The notes under the pieces were generated by a model. That model searched no databases. It had not been told where the DNA came from and was given only the letters and a program-made list of their open reading frames with translations. This document shows positions 55,295 through 64,000 of a stretch of 64,000 nucleotides of DNA, piece after piece (position 1 is the stretch's first letter; every line of letters starts with the position of its first letter). The stretch spans positions 1,488,001 through 1,552,000 of the forward strand of contig NZ_JACSKH010000001.1 of NCBI RefSeq assembly GCF_018617485.1, written 5' to 3'. Both the position numbers and the translations under genes were made by a program. Source of the DNA: Exiguobacterium sp. s124 (GTDB lineage Bacteria > Bacillota > Bacilli > Exiguobacteriales > Exiguobacteriaceae).

Positions 55295-55729
55295 CTACTT
55301 CCCTTTCCCATGATGAATCACAGCGAGTTCGTCCATCATTAATTGCTCTGTGAGTTTTGCCGCTGTCATCTCTTCTAAACTGACCTTTTCATGAAGTGTC
55401 ACATATTTCTTTTCTTCCACTACTTTTCCGAGCAAGCGTTCTTGTGATGCGTGATAACGATTGCGCGCTTGTTGAACGACGAGCTGTTGTGTTTCGATTT
55501 GACGTTTTACTTGCTCACGCGTCTTTTCCCGATACTGAGACATGAGTAAATCAATACGTCCTTGCTGTTCATCTTGATGTTTAATCAACGATTCATACAT
55601 GAGGAGAAGGTCATACAACGCTTCCATCTCCGTTTCGAGTTTTGCTTTCAACCCTCTTACTTCAGTAGCGGCATCTTCTTTCTCATGTTCAGCAATTGGC
55701 ATGATTCGTTCTAGAATGAGTCTGTTCAT
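55295..55729 (-). CDS. fliJ: Flagellar export chaperone/stalk protein FliJ
   Basis: A 144-residue coiled-coil protein (almost wholly helical, Glu/Gln/Arg/Leu-rich, with EKEDAATEVRGLKAKLETEMEAL) that connects the FliI ATPase to the export gate. ATG 55729 overlaps fliI by 4 bases. The assignment combines composition, length and position, since FliJ has few invariant residues. Confidence 0.85.
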   Translation of the reverse strand: MNRLILERIMPIAEHEKEDAATEVRGLKAKLETEMEALYDLLLMYESLIKHQDEQQGRIDLLMSQYREKTREQVKRQIETQQLVVQQARNRYHASQERLLGKVVEEKKYVTLHEKVSLEEMTAAKLTEQLMMDELAVIHHGKGK

Positions 55730-57045
55730 GATTCACCTCGCGCGATGTCTGACAAATGAGCCATCGTTTGTTGGAATGCAGCATCTTCATCAATCGATTG
55801 CTTTAAAAATGTCAGTAAGTATGGATATTTCTCGATTGCCGTATCAATCGCTGGGTTCGAACCTTTTTTATATGCGCCGATGTTAATCAAATCCTCGGCA
55901 TCGATATAAGTCGCTAGCCAACTACGAAACGTTTGTGCTGCTTCACGATGTGTTGGAGAAGCGATTTGGTTCATGACACGACTGATTGACTTCAACACGT
56001 GGATGGCAGGAAACTGTCCACGGTTTGCAAGCGCTCGGTCCATAACGAAGTGCCCGTCTAAGATTCCACGCACCGCATCGGCAATCGGTTCGTTCATATC
56101 GTCACCATCAACGAGTACTGTATAGAACGCCGTAATCGATCCGGTTGCTGCCGTACCGCTTCGTTCTAATAATTGAGGGAGCATCGCAAAGACAGACGGT
56201 GTGTACCCTTTCGATGTCGGTGGTTCACCAGTCGCAAGCCCGATTTCACGTTGAGCCATCGCAAATCGTGTCACCGAATCCATCATGAGCACCACTTCTT
56301 TACCTTGGTCCCGAAAGTACTCGGCGATTGCGGTTGCGGTGTAAGCACCTTTCAATCGGACGAGGGGAGGTTGGTCACTCGTCGCTACAATGACGACAGA
56401 CCGGGCCATCCCTTCTGGGCCGAGCTCTTTTTCAATGAATTCTTTTACTTCTCGACCACGTTCTCCGATTAAGGCGATGACGTTAATATCTGCCGAAGAG
56501 CGCTTGGCAATCATCCCGAGTAACGTGGATTTCCCTACCCCAGAACCAGCAAATAGTCCGACACGTTGCCCTTTCCCAACGGTCAGCAACCCATCGATCA
56601 TACGAACGCCAGTCGACAAGGCATCTAAAATCCGGGGACGATTCAAAGGGTTAGGCGGTTTCCGCTGGACGTCATACCGCTTACCAGTTACGAGTCGCTC
56701 TCCCGTAAGCGGACGCCCTAGACCGTCGAGCACTTGTCCAATCAGTTCCTCACCAACAGGGACTTGGAGCATTTTCCCGGTACCTTTCACTAAACAACCA
56801 GGTGCAATCTGTGTTGTTTCACCGTATGGCATAAGAAGGACGCGCTCTTCATTAAAGCCCACCACTTCCGCTTCGACCGTCTCATTTGAAGGGAGCATGA
56901 TGAAACATCGCTCCCCGACAAAGGCACTCGGTCCATTTGACTCAATCATCAATCCTACGACCCGACACACTCGACCGATTTTGCGAGTAAACTCGCCATC
57001 CGTAGATTGTTTGATCGTATTGATGACCTGCTCAATAAGCGCCAT
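55726..57045 (-). CDS. fliI: Flagellum-specific ATPase FliI
   Basis: A 439-residue F1-beta-like ATPase of flagellar export. Walker A GLFAGSGVGKSTLLGMIAKRS, VALIGERGREVKEFIE, Walker B VVLMMDSVTRFAMAQREIGLATGEPPTSKGYTPSVFA are all intact. ATG 57045 overlaps the end of fliH by 14 bases. Confidence 0.96.
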   Translation of the reverse strand: MALIEQVINTIKQSTDGEFTRKIGRVCRVVGLMIESNGPSAFVGERCFIMLPSNETVEAEVVGFNEERVLLMPYGETTQIAPGCLVKGTGKMLQVPVGEELIGQVLDGLGRPLTGERLVTGKRYDVQRKPPNPLNRPRILDALSTGVRMIDGLLTVGKGQRVGLFAGSGVGKSTLLGMIAKRSSADINVIALIGERGREVKEFIEKELGPEGMARSVVIVATSDQPPLVRLKGAYTATAIAEYFRDQGKEVVLMMDSVTRFAMAQREIGLATGEPPTSKGYTPSVFAMLPQLLERSGTAATGSITAFYTVLVDGDDMNEPIADAVRGILDGHFVMDRALANRGQFPAIHVLKSISRVMNQIASPTHREAAQTFRSWLATYIDAEDLINIGAYKKGSNPAIDTAIEKYPYLLTFLKQSIDEDAAFQQTMAHLSDIARGES

Positions 57046-57757
57046 CCGCTAAAACCTCCTCGATTTTGGCTTTGATTCTCTCGAAGCTATACGAAAGATC
57101 GATTTCATTTCCTCGATGTGGTGACTCAATCCGCACAGACGTTTCGTCTAAAGAACTTTCTCCACGATATTTTAATGGTGGCGTCTCTTCATCGCGCCAC
57201 ATCGATTCAAATCGTTGGATTGAAGCAAGCCGAGTCGGATGAACGTAAATCGTCAACGCTTCCGCATCGATGAGTTGAGCCATCTGTTCTTGGATCATCG
57301 CCGCAAACAACGTCTCGTCTTTTCGGACAAGGTCCGTCGTCACATGCGCACTTACTGCAATCGCTAAGTCAATGAGTGAAACTTCCGCCTGTTTCCATTT
57401 TTCCTGAAACAGTTGTTCGAGTTCGGTCGAAACAGAGTTCAAACGCGTCGTGATGTCTTCAAACTCTGCATATCCGTCTTGTCTTCCTTGAAGGAGACCT
57501 GCCTCATAACCTTCCGAACGTGCCTGTTCAAACGCTTCTTGCTTTAAGTGTTCTAGTCTCTCCATTTCGGTTAACTGAAACTGCTGGAACGCATCTTCGT
57601 CTTGTCTTAACTTCTCATAACGCGACTCAATCACTTGATGATGGTCGATGCTCTCAATTGAATCAGGGATGGATGATTCCAATCGTTTCGATTCAATCCG
57701 CTGAGGAATATGCGATGTCGCGCGTTGACGTTTGATCACATTAGACAACGATGTCAT
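57032..57757 (-). CDS. fliH: Flagellar export regulator FliH
   Basis: A 241-residue negative regulator and C-ring anchor of FliI. A long charged coiled coil (EKLRQDEDAFQQFQLTEMERLEHLKQEAFEQARSEGYEAG) is followed by the C-terminal stator-like domain (LIDLAIAVSAHVTTDLVRKDETLFAAMIQEQM). ATG 57757 has GAGG 8 bases ahead and lies inside the end of fliG (17-base overlap). The in-frame GTG 57766 falls in the ribosome-binding region. Confidence 0.9.
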   Translation of the reverse strand: MTSLSNVIKRQRATSHIPQRIESKRLESSIPDSIESIDHHQVIESRYEKLRQDEDAFQQFQLTEMERLEHLKQEAFEQARSEGYEAGLLQGRQDGYAEFEDITTRLNSVSTELEQLFQEKWKQAEVSLIDLAIAVSAHVTTDLVRKDETLFAAMIQEQMAQLIDAEALTIYVHPTRLASIQRFESMWRDEETPPLKYRGESSLDETSVRIESPHRGNEIDLSYSFERIKAKIEEVLADGAY

Positions 57758-58757
57758 CTCCTCCACCTCGACTGATTACGATTTCACCAACATCCTCTAG
57801 GCGGCGAATGATTCCGACGATTCGACTCTGTGCCTCTTCAACATCACGCAATCGAACAGGTCCCATAAATTCCATGTCTTCTTTGAACGTTTCGACCATC
57901 CGTTGAGACATATTTTTAAAGATAATTTGTTTTACTTCTTCCGACGACACTTTGAGCGCTAGCAACAAGTCGTCGTTCGCCACTTCGCGAATGATCCGTT
58001 GAATCGCCCGAGAATCGAGTGTGACAATATCTTCGAAGACGAACATCCGCTTCTTGATTTCCTCTGCGAGTTCCGGGTCTTCGATTTCGAGCGCATCGAG
58101 AATGGTACGTTCTGTCGTCCGGTCTACACCGTTCAAGACTTCGACGACCGCCTCGATTCCACCCGACTGAGCATAATCTTGCATATCTGTCTGTGACAAG
58201 TTCTTTTCAAGAATCTGTTCCACTTCATGGATGACGTCTGGATTGAGTCGATCCATTGTCGCAATCCGTTTCGCGACTTCCGATTGAATCTCAGGTGGAA
58301 GTTCCGAGAGGATCTGCCCTGACTTGACCGGTTCTAAATGCGCTAAGATTAGCGCAATCGTCTGCGGGTGTTCATTTTGAATAAAGTTCAATAACTGTTT
58401 CGGGTCTGCCTTTCGTGCAAACTCGAACGGTCTGACCTGTAAAGTCGATGTGAGGCGATGAATCAATGCCATCGCTTTATCTTCACCAACCGCCTTTTCA
58501 AGGACCGTTTTCGCAAACCCGATTCCACCTTGAGTAATATAACTTTGAGCCATGGCAAGTTCGTGAAACTCACCGAGAATACTATCCTTTTCTTCCGGGG
58601 ACACTTTTTTTAACGCTGAAATTTGAAGCGTCAGTTGTTCCATCTCTTCTTCTGAAAGATGTTTGTAGACGTTCGCTGCCACTTCAGGTCCCAGGGAAAT
58701 CATGAGCATCGCTGCCTTTTCGCGATTCGATTGTTTTGCATAGTTCACGTTACTCAC
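57741..58757 (-). CDS. fliG: Flagellar motor switch protein FliG
   Basis: A 338-residue torque-generating C-ring protein. REKAAMLMISLGPEVAANVYKHLSEEEMEQLTLQI opens the N domain. EHPQTIALILAHL (middle domain) and the C-terminal charged helix (SRAIQRIIREVANDDLLLALKVSSEEVKQIIFKNMSQR) are present. ATG 58757 overlaps fliF by 4 bases. Confidence 0.97.
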   Translation of the reverse strand: MSNVNYAKQSNREKAAMLMISLGPEVAANVYKHLSEEEMEQLTLQISALKKVSPEEKDSILGEFHELAMAQSYITQGGIGFAKTVLEKAVGEDKAMALIHRLTSTLQVRPFEFARKADPKQLLNFIQNEHPQTIALILAHLEPVKSGQILSELPPEIQSEVAKRIATMDRLNPDVIHEVEQILEKNLSQTDMQDYAQSGGIEAVVEVLNGVDRTTERTILDALEIEDPELAEEIKKRMFVFEDIVTLDSRAIQRIIREVANDDLLLALKVSSEEVKQIIFKNMSQRMVETFKEDMEFMGPVRLRDVEEAQSRIVGIIRRLEDVGEIVISRGGGDDIVV

Positions 58758-60325
58758 TCCTCAGACATCCAAGTACGAAGCAGTTTAGCAAACTCTTCTG
58801 GATTACTTTCAGCTAATTTTTCTAACTGTTTCTTCTTCACTGCCCCTTCGCCTCGCTCTTCGAGGTCTAGGTCAGGTACTTCATCTTCATATGGAACTTC
58901 CCATTCGTTCGTCTCTTCCACAACTTCTTGCTTGCGTCTACGCATCGCGAAGAAGATCAAGGCAAGAATTACGACTGCACCAGCCGCTGCCGCATACATC
59001 CACCAAGGTGTCGGTTGCTCTGTTGTTGCAACTTCTTCCACTTCAGCGAACGGTCTCGACACGACGACAACTTTCTGTTCGAGTTCAGCATCCGTGATGG
59101 CTTCGTCCGTCTTCGCTAACGACGTCCGGATGATCGAATACATCATCGTCTCGAGGTCGCCTTCTAGCTGTGGGTCGATACTTGTCGCGCCATCTGGTGG
59201 TTCAACGATGAGTTGGACCCCGAGGTCACGAATCGTATATGGTGCGTTTTGAATCTGTTTCGTGATGCGGTTGACCTCATAATTGATGATTTCATGGTTT
59301 TTTTCACTTTCTTCTGTGCTATCCCCTGTAGCAGCAGGGAAGTTGATCGTGTCATTCTCACCGGTTCCGGTCGCTTCTGTCGCCGTCCCCGTACCACCCG
59401 TGTAAGCCTCGGCGATTCGTTCAGCCGACGTTACGATGCCTTCCATGTTTTCCTCGTTGACTGGCGTGACGAGGTTTTGCTCTTCGGCCGTCTGGGTCGT
59501 ATCGATATCTGCTGTGACAGAGACGAGGACGCTCCGCTCTCCGAGAAGGACAGATAACATCTGTTGAATTTGTTGACGGACGTCTTTTTCAACTTGACGC
59601 TTCAGTGCCAACGGATCAGAAGAAGATCCTCCAGCTACGACTGTCTGATCGAGGTCATAATACGTAAAGTATTGGTCCATGATCGAGATGTTTTCAGGCT
59701 TCAAGTTTGGAACACTTTTACTAATCAAATGATAGAGACCTTTGACCGTGTTCGGTTCTAAATTGGTTCCGGCCCCGATATTTAACACAATCGAAGCTGT
59801 CGGCTCTCCTTGATCTTCCGCTAAGAAGACGGACTTCTCAGGAAGCGAGATAATGACTTTCGCTTGATTGATTCCTTCAATCTGGGTGATGAGTCGCTCA
59901 AGTTCCGTCTGCATCGCACTTCGTTCGATGACCGCCATTTCACGGTCCGTCGTTCCGAAACCGGCATTTTCACTAAAGAAACTGTAGTCAATTGCCCCAG
60001 ATTTCGGGATCCCGGCTGCCGCAAGGCTAACTTTCAACTGGTCGACCATTTCATTCGGAACATATACACTGACCCCGTTCGAAGTCGCTTTGATTTCCGA
60101 CTTCACACCGTCCGCAGTCAGCTTCTCCGTCACTTCACCCGCTTCTTGCGCAGATAGGTTGGTGTACAGAGGAGCCATGTTCGGTCTCGATAGGAAGAAT
60201 GTGAGTACGAGTGCTGCGATCAATATGATCGCAATGGAGATTCCCCATACGAGTTTCCGCTTCGCCGGCATCGATTTCAGCGCATCGGTCATCGATTTGA
60301 ATCGTTCTTTTAATTGTTCATTCAT
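58754..60325 (-). CDS. fliF: Flagellar MS-ring protein FliF
   Basis: A 523-residue MS-ring subunit with an N-terminal membrane helix (LVWGISIAIILIAALVLTFFLS), YscJ-like ring domains (MAPLYTNLSAQEAGEVTEKL, IEGINQAKVIISLPEKSVF), a low-complexity Gly/Thr/Glu region (about 315-340), a second membrane helix (WMYAAAAGAVVILALIFF) and a C-terminal FliG-binding tail. Upstream of ATG 60325 the Shine-Dalgarno is weak (GGATGACAAG). Confidence 0.96.
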   Translation of the reverse strand: MNEQLKERFKSMTDALKSMPAKRKLVWGISIAIILIAALVLTFFLSRPNMAPLYTNLSAQEAGEVTEKLTADGVKSEIKATSNGVSVYVPNEMVDQLKVSLAAAGIPKSGAIDYSFFSENAGFGTTDREMAVIERSAMQTELERLITQIEGINQAKVIISLPEKSVFLAEDQGEPTASIVLNIGAGTNLEPNTVKGLYHLISKSVPNLKPENISIMDQYFTYYDLDQTVVAGGSSSDPLALKRQVEKDVRQQIQQMLSVLLGERSVLVSVTADIDTTQTAEEQNLVTPVNEENMEGIVTSAERIAEAYTGGTGTATEATGTGENDTINFPAATGDSTEESEKNHEIINYEVNRITKQIQNAPYTIRDLGVQLIVEPPDGATSIDPQLEGDLETMMYSIIRTSLAKTDEAITDAELEQKVVVVSRPFAEVEEVATTEQPTPWWMYAAAAGAVVILALIFFAMRRRKQEVVEETNEWEVPYEDEVPDLDLEERGEGAVKKKQLEKLAESNPEEFAKLLRTWMSEE

Positions 60326-60347
60326 CGCAACTTGTCATCCTCTACAA

Positions 60348-60629
60348 TTAAACTTGCATTCGCATCATTTCTTGATAGGCTTCAACGGCCTTGTTCCTCA
60401 CCTCGATGGCAAGTTGCATCGCAATCGACGACTCTTCACTTTGAATCATGACTTGATGAAGGTCAGCTTTTCCGACAGCCAAATCTTTTCGGGCTTGACT
60501 TGTCGCTTGTTGTGTTTCGTTCAACGCATTCATCGCTTCATTCAAATATGACCCAAATTGAGATGGGTTTGTTTTCTTCATTGATGGTGTGATCTCTGGG
60601 CTCATCAATTGAATCGGGTTAATTTGCAT
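60348..60629 (-). CDS. fliE: Flagellar hook-basal body complex protein FliE
   Basis: A 93-residue adaptor joining the MS ring to the rod. FGSYLNEAMNALNETQQATSQARKDLAVGKADLHQVMIQSEESSIAMQLAIEVRNKAVEAYQEMMRMQV is the conserved helical part. ATG 60629 follows flgC by 13 bases. Confidence 0.95.
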   Translation of the reverse strand: MQINPIQLMSPEITPSMKKTNPSQFGSYLNEAMNALNETQQATSQARKDLAVGKADLHQVMIQSEESSIAMQLAIEVRNKAVEAYQEMMRMQV

Positions 60630-60642
60630 CCTTCGTCACTCC

Positions 60643-61071
60643 TTATCCTTTTCCAATCTCCATCGCTTTGACGAGCATCGCTTTTGATGCATTCATCGCG
60701 GCAATGTTTGCTTCATAAGAACGGGTCGCGCCCATCAGGTCGACCATTTCTTTTAGTAGGTCAACGTTCGGCATTTGGACATAACCACGCTCGTCCGCGT
60801 CAGGATGACTCGGATTGTAGGCCAATTTATACGGAGCATCGTCCTCGATGATTTGAGCCACCTGAACACCGCCGTTGACAGCATCTAACCGCTTTCGGAA
60901 AGGTGCTTCCTGTAACACTGTCATCTTTCTCGTATACGGCTGCCATTCTCCATCGACAAGTTTTCCTCTCGTCGTCTGAGCGTTGGCGATGTTTGCCGAG
61001 ACGGTATCCATTCGTAAACGTTGAGACGTTAATGCTGTAGCTGAAATATGAAAACTATCAAACATCCCCAT
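60643..61071 (-). CDS. flgC: Flagellar proximal rod protein FlgC
   Basis: A 142-residue rod subunit. FDSFHISATALTSQRLRMDTVSANIANAQTTR near the N-terminus and YVQMPNVDLLKEMVDLMGATRSYEANIAAMNASKAMLVKAMEIG at the C-terminus are the family signatures. ATG 61071 has GAGGAGG upstream. It is 3 bases from flgB. Confidence 0.96.
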   Translation of the reverse strand: MGMFDSFHISATALTSQRLRMDTVSANIANAQTTRGKLVDGEWQPYTRKMTVLQEAPFRKRLDAVNGGVQVAQIIEDDAPYKLAYNPSHPDADERGYVQMPNVDLLKEMVDLMGATRSYEANIAAMNASKAMLVKAMEIGKG

Positions 61072-61074
61072 CGA

Positions 61075-61443
61075 TTAACGACCTCCTCGAATAACAGATT
61101 TCAATCCGCCGAGTCTACGATTTAATTGTTCCATCATCGCCTCGTATTGGAGTTGATTACGTGCCAGTTCACTCATCTCATAATCTAAGTCGACGTTGTT
61201 GCCATCACTTCGCATCGCTCCACCTGCTCGATCGACGACAGTAGACTGCGTCGAATCACTCGGACGCCCGTCTTGGAGCTTGAGTCGCATCTCACTTTGA
61301 AGAGTCTGTTCAAACACGGCTTGCTTCGCTTTGAAGTTTGGGGTATCGATATTCGAAAGATTATGACTAATCACTTTCTGATTGAGGACTGAATGATTGA
61401 TGGCTTGTTTCAATAATTGATAGTCACTACCAATCCAATTCAT
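61075..61443 (-). CDS. flgB: Flagellar proximal rod protein FlgB
   Basis: A 122-residue rod subunit, first gene of the flagellar/chemotaxis operon. LLKQAINHSVLNQKVISHNLSNIDTPNFKAK and the C-terminal DLDYEMSELARNQLQYEAMMEQLNRRLGGLKSVIRGGR are typical. The start is uncertain: ATG 61443 is preferred by family length, but GTG 61452 is also in frame and neither has a strong Shine-Dalgarno. Weak initiation at the head of a 24-kb operon is worth noting. Confidence 0.92.
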   Translation of the reverse strand: MNWIGSDYQLLKQAINHSVLNQKVISHNLSNIDTPNFKAKQAVFEQTLQSEMRLKLQDGRPSDSTQSTVVDRAGGAMRSDGNNVDLDYEMSELARNQLQYEAMMEQLNRRLGGLKSVIRGGR

Positions 61444-61621
61444 GGCGCTCACTCACTTTCATATGGTAACTGCTGATATATACCTGATTTGGAAATTCTA
61501 CTATTTCATTGAAACAAATCTGTAACAGTTCTGAAAGATATTTTTTAAAACATAGGTAAATGGCTTCGCATCTTTTTGTCGAATTAACGACAAATTCTGA
61601 AAATAATTACTTTTGTACTAA
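61444..61621 (-). promoter_or_regulatory. Control region of the flagellar/chemotaxis operon
   Basis: Between the codY terminator and flgB. It contains two sequences resembling the CodY box (AATTTTCWGAAAATT): 61591-61605 with 4 mismatches and 61525-61539 with 5. It also holds a palindrome TTTGTCG-N6-CGACAAA at about 61576-61595. I found no sigma-A promoter with both hexamers good; a weak one (TCGACA-17-TTACCT on the minus strand) overlaps the palindrome. No clear sigma-D promoter is visible. Confidence 0.4.
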
Positions 61622-61657
61622 AAAAAACCGCTCCCTCTAAGAGGAAAGCGGTTTTTT
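61622..61657. terminator. Bidirectional terminator after codY
   Basis: An 11-base stem (61622-61632 / 61647-61657) built of A6CCGCT and AGCGGT6, with a smaller hairpin inside. It has T runs on both strands. It separates codY from the flagellar operon. Confidence 0.85.
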
Positions 61658-61716
61658 AGGAATAAAGTCTCATTTCGAAGTGTTTTCAATGGAAAATACA
61701 TATCAAAAGTTGTATT

Positions 61717-62496
61717 TCAGTTTGATTTCAGTTTTTGTAATTCAAACAAGAAGTTGTCATTTAATATCTTGATATACGTTCCTTTCATTCCTAAAGAACG
61801 TGATTCAATGACACCCGCACTTTCTAATTTACGCAGTGCGTTTACAATGACAGAACGAGTGATTCCCACACGGTCGGCAATTTTGGAAGCAACTAGCAAC
61901 CCTTCGTTCCCACCAAGCTCTTCGAAAATATGTTCAATCGCTTCGAGCTCAGAATACGATAGTGAATTGATCGCCATTTGAACGACGGCCTTCTTACGGG
62001 CTGATGTTTCTGCTTCTGCCGCCTTCTCACGAAGAATTTCCATTCCAACTACCGTCGCACTATATTCTGCGAGGACGAGGTCATCTTCTGTGAATTCGTT
62101 TGCCAGTCGACCTAGCACGAGCGTACCTAGACGCTCACCACCACCGATGATTGGGACAATCGTCGTCTTCGAGTTTAGGAATAAATCGTGGTTCTCGACA
62201 GGGAACGCCGTATATTCGCTATCAATATCGATATTCGCTGTTGTTTCTTTCACATTAAACAAGTTAGAAGCATACGGTTCTGGGAACTGTCGGTCCACCA
62301 AGAATGCCTTCATGCGGTCGTTCTCAATCTGTTGTTTGATCGCAAAGCCGAGTAGGCGACCACGACGGCTTACGATAAACGTATTGGATTCAAGTACTTC
62401 ACGCATTTTATCCGCCATTTCTTTAAAGTCAACGTGCGCACTCGCTTCTTGTTGAAGCATCGTGTTTAATTGGCGAGTTTTGTCTAGTAAGTTCAT
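61717..62496 (-). CDS. codY: GTP- and branched-chain amino acid-sensing repressor CodY
   Basis: A 259-residue global nutritional repressor. The N-terminal GAF domain ([15 protein letters not shown]..., [32 protein letters not shown]) binds branched-chain amino acids. The C-terminal winged helix ([46 protein letters not shown]) binds DNA. ATG 62496 has GGGAGG upstream. It follows hslU after a short inverted repeat and precedes the flagellar operon, which CodY represses in B. subtilis. Confidence 0.97.
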   Translation of the reverse strand: MNLLDKTRQLNTMLQQEASAHVDFKEMADKMREVLESNTFIVSRRGRLLGFAIKQQIENDRMKAFLVDRQFPEPYASNLFNVKETTANIDIDSEYTAFPVENHDLFLNSKTTIVPIIGGGERLGTLVLGRLANEFTEDDLVLAEYSATVVGMEILREKAAEAETSARKKAVVQMAINSLSYSELEAIEHIFEELGGNEGLLVASKIADRVGITRSVIVNALRKLESAGVIESRSLGMKGTYIKILNDNFLFELQKLKSN

Positions 62497-62512
62497 AATG
62501 TCTATTTCCTCC

Positions 62513-62528
62513 CTGTATGTGCATACAG
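62513..62528. repeat. Inverted repeat between hslU and codY
   Basis: CTGTATG-TG-CATACAG: perfect 7-base arms with a 2-base centre. It lies immediately upstream of the codY ribosome-binding site and 5 bases after the hslU stop. It does not match a CodY box. Confidence 0.5.
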
Positions 62529-62532
62529 AATC

Positions 62533-63903
62533 TTATAAAATATATTGGCTGAGGTCTCGGTCATCTGCGATTGACCCGACTTTAGCTTGTACGTAAGCGG
62601 GTGTGATTTCCACGCTTGTTTGTGGCATGTCTGCCGCTTCAAATGAAAGATCTTCAAGCACACGCTCCATAATAGTATAGAGTCGACGTGCACCGATGTC
62701 ATCGGTCTCGCGATTGACATGCGTCGCAATTTTTGCGATTTCTTCAATCGCTTCATGCGTGAATCGGACCGTTATTTCTTCCGACTCTAATAATGCGGTG
62801 TATTGCTTGATCAAAGCCTGAGATGGTTCAGTTAAGATTTTGACGAAGTCTTCCTCCGTCAAACTATTCAATTCGACGCGAATCGGGAAGCGACCTTGCA
62901 ACTCCGGAATCAAATCAGACGGCTTCGCCATATGGAACGCACCGGCTGCGATGAAGAGAACGTGATCCGTTTTGACAGGTCCGTACTTCGTAACGACCGT
63001 AGACCCTTCGACAATCGGAAGGATATCGCGCTGCACACCTTCACGAGAGACACCAGCATGGTCTTGTGACTTCGTCGCAATTTTATCGATTTCATCGACG
63101 AAGATGATTCCCATCTGTTCACTGCGCTGAACCGCTTCGTCATGCACTTCATTCAAATCTAAAAGATTTTCAGCTTCTTCCGCCACGAGGAGCGGTCTTG
63201 CTTCGCGGACAGTCAACTTACGTTGCTTCCGTTTCTTTGGAACGATTTGCCCGAGCATGTCTTGAAGGTTCGATAACCCTTCCATCCCTTGTCCTTGGAA
63301 CAAATCCATCGTCTGCTTTTCTTCCAGTTCAACTTCAATGACCCGTTCTTCAAGTTCACCAAGTTCAAGAAGACGGCGAAGTTGTGCCCGATCATTTTTT
63401 GACGTATCGGTTGTCGATTCTGGTTGTTGGGTCTGTCCACCGAACAGTGCCTCAAACGGGTTTGAAGCACTCGGTGCAGCTTTCGCTTTCCCTTGCAAGG
63501 CGTCTAACAACCGCTCTGTCGCTGCTCGTTCTGCAGGCTCCTTGACGTCTTCTTTCTTCTCTTCTTTCACGAGACGAACGGACGCTTCGACAAGATCTCG
63601 AACCATTGACTCAACGTCCCGACCGACGTAACCAACTTCCGTAAACTTTGTCGCTTCCACTTTGACGAATGGTGCTCCGACTAACTTAGCTAAACGGCGG
63701 GCGATTTCGGTCTTCCCGACCCCTGTTGGACCAATCATTAAAATGTTTTTCGGTGTGACTTCGTCGCGAAGGTCCGCACTCAATTTCTGGCGACGGTAAC
63801 GGTTACGTAAGGCGATCGACACAGCCCGTTTGGCGTCCTTTTGTCCGATGACGAACTTGTCTAGTTCCGATACGATTTGTCTTGGTGTCAACTCTCGATT
63901 CAT
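62533..63903 (-). CDS. hslU: ATP-dependent protease ATPase subunit HslU (ClpY)
   Basis: A 456-residue AAA+ unfoldase of the HslUV protease. [36 protein letters not shown] opens the family sequence. Walker [18 protein letters not shown], the I-domain insertion (about 110-240), Walker [12 protein letters not shown] and sensor [21 protein letters not shown] follow. The C-terminus (DLSQYIL) is the HslV-activating tail. ATG 63903 overlaps the hslV stop by 4 bases. Confidence 0.97.
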   Translation of the reverse strand: MNRELTPRQIVSELDKFVIGQKDAKRAVSIALRNRYRRQKLSADLRDEVTPKNILMIGPTGVGKTEIARRLAKLVGAPFVKVEATKFTEVGYVGRDVESMVRDLVEASVRLVKEEKKEDVKEPAERAATERLLDALQGKAKAAPSASNPFEALFGGQTQQPESTTDTSKNDRAQLRRLLELGELEERVIEVELEEKQTMDLFQGQGMEGLSNLQDMLGQIVPKKRKQRKLTVREARPLLVAEEAENLLDLNEVHDEAVQRSEQMGIIFVDEIDKIATKSQDHAGVSREGVQRDILPIVEGSTVVTKYGPVKTDHVLFIAAGAFHMAKPSDLIPELQGRFPIRVELNSLTEEDFVKILTEPSQALIKQYTALLESEEITVRFTHEAIEEIAKIATHVNRETDDIGARRLYTIMERVLEDLSFEAADMPQTSVEITPAYVQAKVGSIADDRDLSQYIL

Positions 63904-64000
63904 TCAGCAACGCCTCCGATCGTTTCTACAATGACTTGATCATTCGTATACACGCAAAGCTCACCGGCAATTTCGAGAGCGGCTCTCGCGATCTCTTCTG
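63900..64000 (-). CDS. hslV: ATP-dependent protease peptidase subunit HslV (ClpQ), C-terminal part
   Basis: Only the last 32 codons plus stop are in the window. They read [20 protein letters not shown] and end VETIGGVAE, matching the C-terminus of the HslV peptidase. The stop overlaps the hslU start (ATGA). The rest lies beyond base 64000. Confidence 0.9.
   Translation of the reverse strand, partial: EEIARAALEIAGELCVYTNDQVIVETIGGVAE

Noticed and set aside
56390-57052. A 220-codon open frame on the plus strand opposite fliI
   Set aside because: It is fully antisense to the conserved FliI ATPase, and its Ser/Pro/Arg-rich translation looks like a shadow frame.
1-64000. CRISPR arrays, tRNA or rRNA genes, insertion sequences, prophage or defence islands
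   Set aside because: No repeated spacer pattern, cloverleaf, rRNA-like stretch, transposase or integrase sequence was seen; the window is continuous housekeeping and flagellar genes.

Overview
The window is a stretch of Bacillota (Bacillales) chromosome. Every gene I can support lies on the minus strand, so the biological order runs from base 64000 down to base 1. The gene order is that of the Bacillus subtilis hslV-hslU-codY / fla-che / rpsB-tsf-pyrH-frr / uppS-cdsA-dxr-rasP-proS-polC / rimP-nusA-infB-rbfA-truB-ribF-rpsO-pnp region. Losses and a replacement between pnp and ftsK set it apart from Bacillus. The diaminopimelate/dipicolinate genes expected there are gone, and a murE-femX-M15 peptidase cassette of the L-Lys/Gly peptidoglycan type sits in their place. 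My best inference is Exiguobacterium, a non-sporulating motile genus with L-Lys-Gly peptidoglycan. This rests on gene order and remembered family sequences, not on a database search.

Region by region, in the direction of transcription. (1) 64000-61622: end of hslV, then hslU and codY, closed by a strong bidirectional terminator. (2) 61452-37271: a nearly gapless flagellar/chemotaxis operon (flgBC, fliEFGHIJ, motE-like, fliK, flgDE, flbD, fliLMY, cheY, fliOPQR, flhBA, flhFG, cheAWCD, sigD, swrB). Many of its genes overlap or nearly touch. cheB is missing from its usual place. (3) 37267-33164: rpsB, tsf, pyrH, frr and uppS, with a strong promoter and structured leader before rpsB and hairpin terminators between several genes. 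(4) 33162-28206: cdsA, dxr, rasP, proS (lipid, isoprenoid, membrane proteolysis and tRNA charging). (5) 28135-23843: polC. (6) 23841-16626: the rimP-nusA-rnpM-ylxQ-infB-rbfA-truB-ribF set, then rpsO with its own promoter and leader. (7) 16497-9560: pnp, the M16 peptidase mlpA, then the murE-femX-M15 cassette with its own promoter. (8) 9550-5486: rnjB with its own promoter and terminator, then ftsK. (9) 5229-1: a GntR repressor and a guanosine-type BMP/ABC importer (nupNOPQ), with a good CcpA (cre) site before nupN.

I saw no tRNA, rRNA, CRISPR array, insertion sequence, prophage or defence system. The material for a second look is regulatory: terminator hairpins placed directly against the ribosome-binding site of the next gene, leaders before rpsB, rpsO and rimP, CodY-box-like sequences between codY and the flagellar operon, and the cell-wall cassette swap. 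Where the longest open frame disagreed with the Shine-Dalgarno position and the family N-terminus, I moved the start and say so.
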